A DNA stretch of 64,000 nt from Dendrobium chrysotoxum (taxonomy: Eukaryota > Streptophyta > Magnoliopsida > Asparagales > Orchidaceae), in NCBI GenBank assembly GCA_019925795.1, contig CM034315.1:11954200-12018199 (forward strand). The letters are read 5' to 3'. The notes under the pieces were generated by a model. The model ran no database searches. It had not been told where the DNA came from and saw only the letters and a program-made list of their open reading frames with translations. Positions 10,961 to 22,119 of the stretch are shown piece by piece. A program made the translations under genes and the position numbers. Numbering within the stretch: the stretch's first letter is position 1; each line of letters opens with the position of its first letter.

Positions 10961-12180
10961 GCAACGCATCACCCACCAACCGCAGGAAGCGTCCGGGTTC
11001 GTGGTTTTATCTCTTCCACTTTCATTTCCGCCTCCGCCTCCTCCTCCTCCTCCTCCTCCTAGTCGCCGGCCATAACCTTCCACAAGAGCGGCCGGCCAAG
11101 GTTTCCCCTCCCCTCCCCTCCCCTCCCTTTTCCCCTAGACCGCCGGCCATCATCACCCCTCCCCCTCTCTCGGCCAACCTCCACACCCCCACCTCCCCCC
11201 TAGGCCGACCACCTCTTCCTCTCCCTAAGCCACCGGCCAACCAAACCCTAGACCCACATTTACTGAAAGTTACTACTTGCCTAATATATCCCCTTATTAA
11301 TTTGGAAGATATTGAAATTTAAATTCATTTAATTTCAAAACTTTTCCTAATTAATAAAATCTAATTTTGGAAACCCCAATCTATGCAAATCTGAAACTAA
11401 ATCAGATTTAATTTCAAATCCACATTCAATGAATGTGGACAACAATTAAATCTCCCATTATAACCAACGGCCCCCACCTCCCCCCCCCCCCCCTTCCTCT
11501 CTCTCACCCGCCGGCCCTCTCCCCCCTTTCTCCCTCTATTTCCACTTATAGCCCTTCCTAAATTAACCCAATCACCTACCCGCCCCTTCCCCCCTTTTTT
11601 GTCCTTTTTTTATTGGGGATTTGAATTTCAAAATCTCCCCAATCACTTCCCATTAAGATCTGAAAATTAAATTTCAGATTTTAGATCCACTCCCCTTCCG
11701 AACACAACACCTCAAACCTGAAATTAGAAACCCTTTCCCCCTCCCCACATGGCCAGCCCCCTTTCCTATCTTCTCCACCACCATTACTCCTCCTAATCCC
11801 TCCTAATTGCTGCCATCGACTTGTCGCTAAAGTTTCAACCTGCTATCCTGAAAATTTCAGCCAGATCACGTTGCTGTCCTGCTCGCCAGAATACGACGCT
11901 GTGCTGTCCAAAAGCTTCCGGCATTTTACGGGTGCTGTCCAGACTTTTTTGGACATTGCTGGATTCCTGTCCAGGGAATTCCAGCAAGAAGAATTGCTGT
12001 CCTGATCTCTGGAAATCCACTACTTGCTGTCTCGAAGTTCCAAACCCTGATAAAGGTGAATCTCTTCTCCAAATATCTTTTCTTTCTAAGTTTTACCTCA
12101 ATTTGTGGTATCACAAAGATCATGCAATACTCTTCCCGTTTTACCAATCATTAAAAGAGTTGAGTGAGAGACCCAACTAG
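10961..12180. repeat. Pyrimidine-rich low-complexity DNA and CTGCTGTCC-type degenerate repeats
   Basis: 11020-11240 is C/T-rich with (CTC)n, repeated GCCGGCC and CCCCTCCC runs. A C-only tract lies near 11480-11495. From 11870 to 12030 the motif TGCTGTCC recurs about six times at irregular spacing. Open frames here (for example 10951-11322 with poly-Leu and Pro-rich stretches, and 11821-12180) are simple-sequence translations with no family features, so I do not call genes. Such blocks are common in LTR retrotransposon leaders. Confidence 0.5.
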
Positions 12181-14287
12181 TAACTATTCTCATTGTTAAT
12201 TTAGGGACTTCTATTGAAACTCCCCCTTGCTTGCTAGTCATGATTAGAAGTGATTATTCGTGTTTCTAAACTCTTACATGTAGTTTGGCCTAAGCTTTAT
12301 TCATCTCTCCAATGTCCTAACCTTTGTTTAAGTTACTAGAAGTTAACATAATTATTATTGCTTTAATTACGAAGGCGCGTCTTTTCAATACTACATATTC
12401 TTTGTTCTACATCAAATTCCTTCTTTTGAAATTGGGCTCATTGATCAAATGAGAGACTTCAAGAATTTTCGAAGAGATTATCTCCTTGTATGAGTGTGTT
12501 TTGCATTTCTTGTGAGCTCTTTCCTAATTTCTTTCTTTTTCTTTTCCTCATCCTTCTTCTTCTATGTTTTTCATTGATTTAAAAGTGTGATTGTGTTTAG
12601 TCCTGCTACAATATAGGTTTTGTTAGAGCGTGTGAATTTTAGAGGTTTTTATGGCTTTCTTAATACTTATTCTCATTATTGAAGTTAGCCTTCTTATTTG
12701 AATTAATTGTCATGCTTTTGTTTTTCATTGACTTACCCATTAGTTGTTTCGATTAACAATTAATGTCCTCTCAATTTTAAATATTTGCTGCATAGTTTTT
12801 GCTTCTTATGTGCATTTAACATTAAAAATCCGAAACTATAAGATATATTACATTAGCAAATCTATGCGCACATACAAGAAGGTGGAGCTATCAAACTTTT
12901 TGATATCTCTTCCATGCTTGTCTCTGTACATATAAGTTATAAGGAGGCAGAAGAATCAAATTTGTTAATATCTCTTGCACACATGCTGACATGTCTATAC
13001 ATACAAGGAAGTGGAAGCATCAAACTCTTCAATATTTGTTTGAAATCATCATCAACTTATCCATCATTTAGGGTCCACATCATAAATCTCAGTTCATCAT
13101 TTGTTCCTACTGAGTGCCACATAAGATGTTAAACATATTCTACATAAATTTCTTGCAAGCAGGCCTATATGTCTATGTGTGCATACAAGGTGAAAGCATC
13201 AAACTCTTGAACATATCCTTAAAATCACCATCATCTTTATCCAAACTATTTGTAGTTTAGCTACATGAATCTTTGATTTTCCTTCCTATTGAGTGTTGCA
13301 TGGGATGTTAAACTTCGACTACATAAATCTCTAAGAATAGCTTCGATTCATTTTAGTTAAACTAGTTCTACATAAATCTCTTTGAATAACTTCTATCCAT
13401 GTTACCTAGTCTATCCCTTATATAATAAGATAGGAATACATCTGAATGCATAGGCACAAATGACAACATGCCTTACAAAAAAAGATGGGTTGGAGGTGGA
13501 GAACTAAAGAAGGAGATTGAGATTGGTCAGGGCACACAAGTATTTAAGAGATAGAAGAGGCATATTGTTAGCTATCTTTAGGAAGAAGGGGGTGTACATA
13601 CATGCTTTGATGGACAAGAAGACAAATATCTAACTTGATAGAGACATAGAGATGGATCATGTGTTCACTAGCATCTAGCACTAAAGAGCAAAAACAACCA
13701 ATTAATCAATGAGTAAGGGTAAAATGTACAATATTTGACACTCTTATGAACACCAATCTTAAATCTATCACAGTTTATGATGGTCCTCTCAAGGATTAGG
13801 AAGTTAGATAAGCAAGTGAAGACTTAATGTCTTTGACAATCAAAGGAAAACCATAAGCTAAAACCCATCCTAATGATTCAATCATGTCTCATCCATTGTG
13901 TATAGGTTTTGATTTAAACTATTTGGAGTGAAGAGTGACTTTTTGAATCCAGGTGGTATAGGTGCTTTTGATAAGTTAATGAGTAGAGGAAAAAAAACTA
14001 GAGCACCAGACTTGCCACTAGCTTAGCAACAATACTTATGACATCGCCTTGTCTCTATTTAAATTGCAAAGAACTTGGCAATATTATATCAACGTCTAAA
14101 AAAGCACACACATAAGCCTTTTCTAAAAAAAATGAAAAAAGAATGAAACTATTCATCCATCCTATTTCCTATGTTTTAAAGACCTAATATTTTATTATGA
14201 CTGTAATGAATTTTTTTAAAACCTATGGTTTCGTTCTTTTTTTTTTCTTTCATTAGTCATATTTGGTTCTCATCGCAAGTAGGCATA
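12181..14287. other. Intergenic DNA with an irregular CATACAAG...ATCAAACT repeat
   Basis: No gene recognised. A motif of the form ACATACAAGxxGTGGAxxATCAAACT recurs near 12869, 12925, 13000 and 13182. CTACATAAATCTCT recurs near 13318 and 13368. These look like decayed internal duplications. Confidence 0.5.
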
Positions 14288-14295
14288 ACTCCAAT

Positions 14296-14704
14296 CAGGG
14301 GCAGATCTAACCTAATTTTTTAGGATGGACAAACTTATTAAATAAAAATTTAAATACATATATATATATATATATAAGCTAAAATTCTTAGCAAAATCGT
14401 ATATTTCATTATAATTTATGAATTTAAAAAATAATTAAAAAATTGCATATATAATTGCATCATATGCAGTCATTATATAATTTATATTATTTGTAAATGA
14501 ATCTATAAAATTAACGTTTTTTTCTCTATCAACCGGCCTAAATTGATGGGAAAACAACGTGAGTTGAGTCATATTAGGGTAAAAATTTATTTTGAGGGGG
14601 GAGGGGGGGGGGGGGCAAAATTCCAAATTGATCTCTCTTCTACATTAAATATTTTTTTAGGGTGGGCATTTGCCAGCCTTGAATATAGTGGGGATCCGCC
14701 CATG
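14296..14704. mobile_element. 409-bp non-autonomous hAT-like element (MITE)
   Basis: The left end CAGGGGCAGATC and the reverse complement of the right end, CATGGGCGGATC, agree at 10 of 12 bases and start CA, as hAT ends do. The flanks are ACTCCAAT (14288-14295) and ATTCCAAT (14705-14712), an 8-bp target duplication with one mismatch, the length expected for hAT. Internally there is a (TA)n run near 14358 and a G-rich tract near 14595-14615. There is no transposase frame. Confidence 0.75.
14595..14615. repeat. G-rich homopolymer tract
   Basis: GAGGGGGGAGGGG followed by a run of G before CAAAA. It lies inside the hAT-like element. Confidence 0.9.
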
Positions 14705-14712
14705 ATTCCAAT

Positions 14713-17700
14713 TACATGCTAGAAATCTAATATGTATAGAAAGAGAGAGATCTCGATCAGCTTTGGCTTCAAACAATGACTCACATACAATCAGTAAGGA
14801 AAAATAGAGCTAATAGGAACCATGAAATTTTTTATGTTAAAAAAAAAAGTAAAAATCATAGGGCCAAGTCTAGTTGAAACAATTTCCACTAGTGCCATGA
14901 GTTACAAAAGATCAACCTTTTGAAATTTGTGAAAAGGATAAAAAAAAAAAGCGCAAGGGCAATTAGAGTTTTCATTTGATGAGGCGTGCGTATGCCTCAT
15001 GGAAGCCTTAATAAGGCCTATTCCTCATGGCGAATTTTGCCAAAAAGCATTGAGGCGCACATCCATATGCACAATTTTAAACAATGTTCTAATGACTATT
15101 TGAGCTTCTGTGTAAATACACTAGAAAAACTACAAGGCCATGATGTGTACATGAAGACGTGGTACAGAAATAATAACATTTTATTTTCTTTATATATACT
15201 ATATGTTGTATATGACTTCGAAGCTCACAAGCCTTCATACTCTAATCAAGTAAAATCATTTTTAAATTATATAAGATTAAAGGTAAAATTATAAATATAT
15301 ATATAATTTTAAATTGTCCATACATATTTTGATTTTTCATAGACAATTTTTTTTAATTACTTAGATTCAAATGTTACTAAAAATAGTTCAAAGAAATCAC
15401 TCAAAAAGTATTAAAAATTTTTATTACAGGTTTACGTGCCTCCATCACATTTAATGAGTATTTGTTAGCTTAGTGAGCCTCTGCAAACCATCGCTCTACT
15501 CTATGAATGAACATAGATTTTGGCCTAGGATTTTTAGTTATGGCGGGCCTCTGCTAACCCCTCTATGGACCTCCTTTAAATCTCTGTAGAGTGTAGACCT
15601 CTACTAAGTTGTATGAACTGATGGCTATATTCAACTAATCATTGGGTTTCCTCATTTAGATTATCCTAGCTATTGCAAATCATTTCTAGAATGCACTAAT
15701 GGACTCTGTACATATACTACACCCATTCCAAGGTTTTAGATTGCATATTTTTCAAATTCAAAGGAAATCCCTTGATTTTCTCTTGCAAAATCTTTGGCTC
15801 TAAAGAAGAAAAGAAAGGCATGACCACTTGGTGTTGTTGCTACAAAATTAGATTCGTGATTCAATTTATGTCACGCATCTTCAAATTCAACATGCAAGAT
15901 CATTCTTAAACATTGTATTTCCCTTTTTGTTTGTATCTCTATAAGATATTAAATCTTTTGGATACATCTTAAAGATGATACCTTTTCCCATAACAAGGAT
16001 GAGGGTAATTTTCCCCTAGAAGAAGAAGAGTAATTGTTTCTCCACACGCATGTAGTGAATGAGTAGATTACTCGAGTAGGGGAGTCCTAAATACAAGTTG
16101 CACTTAGACATTAATGTATGCTTTAAATAGCCAAACCATGTACAAATTCATTTCTCTTTTGATTACGGCACTTTACTTTTGTATTTTTGTTTGTATTTAT
16201 GTACAACTATTTTAAGATTTGAGATATTCTTATTATAATCAGTTAAAATAATTCATAAAATATTTAAAAATAATATTAACCCAAAAAAAAGATCAAATTG
16301 CACTCTCCTACAATCACAAAGTGATTGAATGATCTTTCCTACAGTTGGCACGACTAACCTGCTTGGGCTAGGCATGGTTCGAGTGGTCAACACTAGCAGG
16401 CAACAATGTTCTAGTGGCAACTATCATTAATAATATCTCGAATTGATAAACCAAATATACCATATCATATATATTGATGTTATAAATCCAATAAAAGGTG
16501 ATGGATCAAAATTCTGAAGAACAGTTTGACAAAAACTAATTCTGAGAAGGTTCATGACACGAGTGTAGGGTCTCAAAAAACGATGATGTAAGTCGTCATA
16601 TTTGCATCAAAATGTTCATCTCCTTAAAAGCATCGATTTATCACAAAGGACACATGAATTGAATGTTTCGGCATCAAGAACCTCGGGAAGCTAAAAATTT
16701 AGCAAACTGCACTAAAATGAGCACACCTTGACACAATTAAATGCCACCATCATGAAGCGCACAATGAAAGCTCTTTGGAGGGCTGATCAACACCCCCTCA
16801 AGAGCCACAACTTGAAATTGACGTGCAAACCCCTTTCGTACACAAAGGGGGTGATTGGCCTGACTAGGTCTCCAATTTGTCAGGTTTGAGCTTCTCTACT
16901 CACCCAAAATCTGTGATTTGATTGTCCATGGGATCATTCTCACAGAACATCATTTGCCAGTGCTTTTTAAGTCATGCTGAGCTCATTTTACTTCTGAATC
17001 AATTTTCAAAATAAAAACTAATTGTTGATTCGATCTCTTTTGATCGCCTTCATATTGGTGCCCCAACAACTTCTATTTCACATAGTATAGCACCTAAAAT
17101 TATCTTCCAATTAAATTTAAATACTCATCTTTACACACAACCTTATTTCAAATAAGAATCAATTTAGAAAATCTAATTCAGAAAAATAAAATGTTGACAA
17201 AAGATTAGCTAGAGTTTTTTCAACCTGTATTGTGAAAAATCAAGAAAATTGAAACAATCTATCATAACACTTCAACAAAGCACTATCAATTAAACAAATT
17301 TAAATTCCCACGACATCCAACTGCATGTTTCTTCAACGATTATTTATTTTTACCATCAATTTATGGGGTTGTTTAGTTTGTTAATATCTCAAATGAAATG
17401 TCATCAAATTAGATAAGTCGCTTATTCGGTTATCTGACATCTTTAGAGGCCAGTTATATTGGCATCATTTTTATCCAAGATTGCTGATGGCACGTAGAAA
17501 CTAGAGAAAACAGCCCAAAAGGGAAAGGTTGGACCCAAAAAAGCTGATGAGTCGAACAAGTCTTAGTTCAAGATAGCAAACCCCTAGAACAACAAAGCTG
17601 ATGAGCTTCCTCATCTCAACATGAGAACAAGAAATCATCAAAAAATCAATCATCGTGTCAGCTCAACAACACATCCACAGGAAACTGTGCATTTTTCACT

Positions 17701-17713
17701 TTAAAGCCTTAAT
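14713..17713. other. Intergenic DNA downstream of the protease stub, no gene seen
   Basis: I searched the minus strand here for later exons of the aspartyl protease (second catalytic DSGTS-type motif, C-terminal cysteines) and saw none. Small features are a 7-bp-arm inverted repeat ATGAGGC...GCCTCAT near 14980-15000, AT-rich tracts, and two AAAGCTGATGAG copies near 17540 and 17595. Confidence 0.55.
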
Positions 17714-17827
17714 TTGCCAAAACGCCCCAGCAACTACCCTTCTCTGTCTACCATATCAAAGCCCGCAGCAACCATAACAAAGAAAAAAGAAGTACAAAAT
17801 AAAGCCAAAGAGTCGAACAAAGCATAC

Positions 17828-18368
17828 CAAAACGTTGCTATCAGAAGTAGTCGGCGCACAACTGGTGCAATCACAGGGCACCCAAAACAAATTGCTCCCC
17901 GTATCCAACGCAACCAGAAACGTGACATTTGGACTCCCCAGTGAAACGAAAGCGTAGTGCAAGCTACACCAAAGCATCCAAAAAATTTTAGCTAAATATC
18001 CGATTCCACCAGCATGACTCAACAAGTCAAGAAAAAACCCACAAAATAAAGATTCCAAGATCTTACAATCCGAGCGAATTGATCCTCAAGGTCTCGTTGC
18101 CATCTGAAAAGGCCAGCTTATCAGCCACCCCGGCAAGCGAACGGCCGCGGTCATGCCCTACTAGGGCGGCGTAGTAGTCCACCGTTCCCTTCTCTGGCCA
18201 GCCGCCCGGAAGGTCTCTTGGCATCGACTTCGCCCACTGTCGAACCCGATCGGAGAATCGGTGGTGCATGTCGAATCCAAAAGCCGGCGATGCATAAATC
18301 TCCTCCAGTGACAAAACGGCAATCACGAAGAAGAAGATGAGGCATGTAAAACATGAGTAGGCGGCCAT
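17828..18368 (-). CDS. Aspartyl protease family protein (APF1-like), first two exons only
   Basis: Exon 1 (18368-18067) encodes 100 residues plus two bases: an N-terminal hydrophobic signal peptide (residues about 1-26, TCLIFFFVIAVLSLEEIYAS), then FGFDMHHRFSDRVRQW and GTVDYYAALVGHDRGR, the conserved prodomain of plant A1 aspartyl proteases. The donor GT is at 18066-18065, the 103-bp intron ends in AG at 17965-17964, and exon 2 (from 17963) restores SLGFLHYAFVSLGSP and LDTGSNLFWVPCDC. The catalytic DTGS Asp is residue 121 of the spliced product. Exon 2 ends at a GTATG donor (17828) or six bases earlier. The family needs a second catalytic Asp in later exons, and none was seen down to 14.7 kb. 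It is either a truncated gene or one with a very long intron. The product would be a secreted or vacuolar peptidase. Confidence 0.75.
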
Positions 18369-18620
18369 GGGAGAAAGGAGAGAGAGAGATTGGCGAATTG
18401 GAACCCTAGAAAACGTGGAAGTAGGAATTGAGGGTTAAAAAGGGGAAGAAGAAATTAGAATTTGGTGGGAGGACGCGTGTTTGACGTGTAGAAGACGGTG
18501 GCGGTGATCGCCGTTGAATAAGTTTTACGATTTGTCTCGAGAAGCGACTCCGGCGGCGTGTCCGGCGCTCTTTGGGAGTTGGCTACATGGAGCCCAGGGG
18601 TACTTGACTAACAATGGGCA
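18369..18620 (-). promoter_or_regulatory. 5' UTR and promoter-proximal region of the aspartyl protease
   Basis: Directly upstream of the ATG, the minus strand carries a CT-rich leader (AATCTCTCTCTCTCCTTTC), a typical plant 5' UTR feature, and CTAGGGTTCC, resembling a telo-box. The block is clearly more GC- and CpG-rich (CGGCGGCGTGTCCGGCGC near 18550) than its surroundings. No clear TATA box was found. This supports a genuine gene start rather than a retro-copied fragment. Confidence 0.5.
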
Positions 18621-19211
18621 AGCCTTGCATTCTTACACTTAGACATCGAATGGGTCAGAGGTCAATTAGGAGCCTTTCCTCATGTAATATAATATGTATT
18701 GAGTGACGTGATATTTTTAGTTGTTATTCAAATATGTTTGGGCTCCGCACGTAATATATTCTCTGAGGGGAGAGAGTAAAAGCACTAAAATTTTTCTCTT
18801 CAATTTGATCTCTCTAAAATATATTTATTTTTGTATTTTTTTAATATTGACTAATTTTTAAAATATTAGAGATAACAACTCATCTATTCAAACTTAATTT
18901 AATTATTATTATTATTTAAAAAATTGACTTCATGTATCTCATTATTCTCGAAATTCAAAAATAAGTTGTTATATTTCATTTCTTAGGAAAATAAGTTTAA
19001 AAGTTCAGCTCGGATCAAAAAGCCCTCGAAATTTCAAGATACTCCCTAGTTTGTATAAGCAACCTTCGTGCAACAAATTAACCGACCCCTCATATTCTCA
19101 GCATATTCTCGATCTCTAGCAATTCTAGCTCAATAGTAATGGTTCTGAAGTAAAGACCAATACAACATTTTCTTCTCCATCTCTAACTAGTCAATGATAA
19201 TTTTTGAAGGT
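18621..19211. other. Intergenic DNA, nothing recognised
   Basis: AT-rich sequence with no frame or element end that I can support. Confidence 0.5.
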
Positions 19212-19565
19212 TATTGATGTTAAACATTTGACAAAGTTTCATTTTCGACAATGTTATACATTTACAATTCGAACCTGAAACTTAAAAAGATATTAGATAT
19301 GGAATTATCAGCTCCAAACATTGCTCAAAACTTATTCTAATATTGAACAAAACATGTTTAGAGCATGATTGAATATTCTTCGAAGCTTAATTGCATTTCG
19401 AAACTAGATTCGAACAATAGTCGAAGAAGTTTCAATCATATTTTGAATATGGTTCGATCATGATCCAAACAAATTTCGATCAGCATTGAAATATTGGTCA
19501 CATAACTTTTAGCAAGATTGATCAAGTTTCGATCAATATTTGATGAAAATTCGAGCAAGTTTCAA
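19212..19565 (+). repeat. Dispersed direct repeat, copy 1 (TTCGA-rich)
   Basis: About 350 bp starting TTGATGTTAAACATTTG, diverged from 21231-21576 but clearly collinear (shared AAACTTAAAAAGATATTAGA, TTGATCAAGTTTCGA and others). It is unusually rich in TTCGA/TCGAA words. No coding frame. The two copies lie 2 kb apart in the same orientation. Confidence 0.8.
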
Positions 19566-20410
19566 ATTTATTATTTTGTACTCTATCTGTTTTGAGATTG
19601 ACTCATTAGAGCTTTCTTAGTTATTACAATGTCTTATTCAAATATTTTATGAATTATGATCAAAAAAGCTTTTGAATATGAATAATTAATGTTTGATTAC
19701 GATTCGAATAATATTCGATTGTCGATCAAACTTTTTATTGCATATGTCCTCAATCTTGATCGAATTTTATTCGAATCAATTTTGATAGCGATGGCCTTAA
19801 AAAATAGGTCGCAGAAGGGGATATTTTGATCTGAATAAATTTTTATTACAAATTGTATGTGACATCTTCTTATATTTTGGACTACTATTCAATTTGATTT
19901 ATAATGTTTTATTCTATCATCATTTTGATGATGCCATACTCATTAATTAAATAAGTACCACAAGAGACGCATATGGCATCAGGAGAATGAATGAATTCCT
20001 TAAACAAAATAGCCGTTAGTTTTATTATATTGCTAATTTTAATTACCAAATAGATATACGTATGAGTTATGACATCAAGTGATATGTAAGGATGATTAAA
20101 CAAGTTTTATTAGTTTTTTTGGTTACAAATGTCAGAGATATTATTAAGCTTCGTTAATGGTCTAATGATTAATTAAAAATGTAATTAGTGTGTTCTGCAT
20201 ATTAATTATGGTTTGATCAAATTTAATTATAGTTGTAATTGAATTGCAATCGTAAACAAGTCGTCGAAGCTCACCAACTAACGAGACCAAAAAAATAGTT
20301 AATGGGTCAAATTGTTTTGAGTTTCTACGACCCAATCATCGAACATAAAAACCTATCAAATAATTTTTTTTATGTACGTATGTGTTCTGCATAGTAATTA
20401 TTTGTTTGTG
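19566..20410. other. Intergenic DNA with a short direct repeat
   Basis: No gene. TGTGTTCTGCATAxTAATTA occurs at 20189 and again at 20381, near-identical over about 27 bp. This could be an old target duplication around about 165 bp, but no element ends were identified. Confidence 0.5.
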
Positions 20411-20530
20411 TAATACTGTCGTTGTCAGATCTCAAATCCTGAATGAGAAAAATAGAGGGTTGTGTTTGGTAGTTGACAGCTAACATAAAATTTATTAAAC
20501 AATCATGACATGAATTCAGTAATATATTGT
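20411..20530 (+). mobile_element. 5' stub of an RTE-clade LINE
   Basis: About 120 bp matches the first bases of the LINEs at 366-1 (minus) and 6286 (plus): AATACTGTCGTTGTCAGAT, AGTTGACAGC and ATGACATGAATT occur in order. Homology stops at 20530, so the coding region and 3' end are missing. LINE copies normally lose the 5' end, so this one was probably cut by later deletion or rearrangement. Confidence 0.8.
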
Positions 20531-20540
20531 CCCCACATAG

Positions 20541-20708
20541 TGGAGAAATTATTTTGTGCGGTCACCGGACGGCATCCAGAGACGAATCAGGATGCTTCAC
20601 GTTATTTTTTTCTGTATATCGGTGTTGTGTACTGCCATGTATCAGGTGACGTGACGCATCCTTATTCGCATTTGAATCGTCAGGTGACCGCACAGAATAA
20701 TTTCTCCA
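20541..20708. mobile_element. 168-bp MITE with long terminal inverted repeats
   Basis: The first 31 bases (starting TGGAGAAATTATTTTGTGCG) match the reverse complement of the last 31 at 29 positions. A second inverted block (GAATCAGGATGCTTCACGT) extends the foldback to about 58 bp per arm. A clear target duplication was not found, so the superfamily is open. Both strands have spurious short frames caused by the foldback. Confidence 0.85.
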
Positions 20709-21230
20709 AGTAGTAGGATAAATGCTTTTATATATTTTCCCAATATTTATTTGGTGAGAATCTCCAGTATCTCTCTTTCCCTCTTTGTAGCATGTTGCTC
20801 CTAGGGGAAAAATGATTTGGTGAATTATGATATTTATATAAAAATTCATTTCATAGCGTCATCATGATGCTCAAACACTCAACTTCATAGCTCTTCCTTA
20901 AATTTCCCAGAAATACAGCGAACACAATGCCACAACACCTCCCCCAATGTTGAAATGCTCCCTAAAATATATTTTTCCTATTTTTTAAAATAGAAAATAC
21001 AGAGAGATGAGTGATGTAGTGCTCCCAAACATTACGCCGCAACGCTCCCAAGAGTTTAAGGGAGCGTTGCGTTCAGGAACACGCTCGGGACACGCTCTAA
21101 GATAGAATTGATGCATTCAGGAACCTACAAATACATTCACATAATAGAAAATACAAAAATGCAATCACAATAGATTTAGCAGATCGGATCCAGATCCGTT
21201 TAGAATACTGTTGTTGCAGATATTGCACTA
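20709..21230. other. Intergenic DNA with a GC-rich hairpin
   Basis: No gene. It holds the hairpin at 21038-21071 and repeated CGCTCCC/GGGAGCG words. Confidence 0.5.
21038..21071. repeat. Perfect 12-bp-arm hairpin
   Basis: CGCAACGCTCCC, a 10-base spacer, then GGGAGCGTTGCG. Function unknown; it may be the end of a small foldback element. Confidence 0.9.
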
Positions 21231-21576
21231 TTGATGTTAAACATTTGGCAAAGTGGTTGTCTCCGGAGGTGTTATTCATTAATAATCTAAACCCTAAACT
21301 TAAAAAGATATTAGATATAAGAGTACCAGTTTCAAATATTATTCAAGACTTATTTTGACCTTAATCAAAATATATTCGACACATGATCAAATCCTATTTA
21401 AAGATTATTCGAGGTTTGTTTGTATTTCAAAATCAAAATTGCAATCTTGTTTCAAAGATGATTCAATCATGATGTGAAAAAGTTTTGATCAATGTTGAAA
21501 CATTGGCCCAACAACTTCTAACAAGGTTGATCAAGTTTCGAGCAATGTTCTATGAAATTTCGAGCAATGTTTGAAT
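21231..21576 (+). repeat. Dispersed direct repeat, copy 2 (TTCGA-rich)
   Basis: Diverged partner of 19212-19565, same orientation and order of conserved words. No coding frame. Confidence 0.8.
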
Positions 21577-21989
21577 ATTTTAGGTTCATCTTTAATTCAC
21601 AGCCTCTAATAAGTAATATGAGAGCCGATAGTTTGGCTGAATTGAATAGTTTCTACTATTTGAAAATTTAAAAAAAAATTGCAATTCTTGCTATAAGCTG
21701 TTGTTGAATGGTGGAGTAGTTGGCCTATTAATTCTACCTTAATGACAAATACATTGCCTATCCTAATAATGTGGGCAGTGATGTTTTTTGAAAAAATCAA
21801 CCATGTGACACACTAAACTTAAAACATCACAACAATTTTTATTTTTTTATTAACTAAGCTAACTATTTTTGGTTGTTGTTGAAAAAAGAGTACTTTGTAA
21901 TAGCTTTGCTCAGCTTTCATTACATCTTTTTAGAAAAGTTGATTTCTACTTTTCCAACTTAGAAAAAGTGGATTCCTACTTTAAAATAA
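21577..21989. other. Intergenic DNA, nothing recognised
   Basis: AT-rich. The part just before 21990 holds several AGAAAAGT/ACTTTTCC words that may be older MITE debris. Confidence 0.5.
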
Positions 21990-22116
21990 AGTTTCATTTG
22001 GGACATCTTTTTTATTACTTTGTAAAAATAATTTTTTAGTACAAAAATTAAACTAGAAAATTTTGTACTAAAAAGTTACTTTAAAAAGCGGTAAGAAAGC
22101 TGTCCCAAACGAATCC
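21990..22116. mobile_element. 127-bp Tourist-like MITE
   Basis: The left end AGTTTCATTTGGGACATCTT and the reverse complement of the right end GGATTCGTTTGGGACAGCTT form inverted repeats. The element folds around an AAAATT core through TAGTACAAAAATT and AATTTTGTACTA. TAA flanks both sides (21987-21989 and 22117-22119), the 3-bp duplication of PIF/Harbinger elements. Same family as 9281-9395. Confidence 0.88.
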
Positions 22117-22119
22117 TAA

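Noticed and set aside
10951..11322. Small gene with a Leu-rich signal and Pro-rich domain
   Set aside because: The frame is a translation of CTC and CCCCTCC simple repeats, with no conserved segment.
16300..17000. Exon 3 of the aspartyl protease
   Set aside because: Minus-strand translation gave no cysteine-rich or DSGTS-type block and no plausible splice-joined frame.
17714..17944. Plus-strand gene opposite the protease exon 2
   Set aside because: It overlaps the strand-opposite DTGS exon and its sequence is compositionally biased.
20510..20849. Overlapping small proteins on both strands
   Set aside because: They cross a MITE foldback, which creates open frames on both strands.
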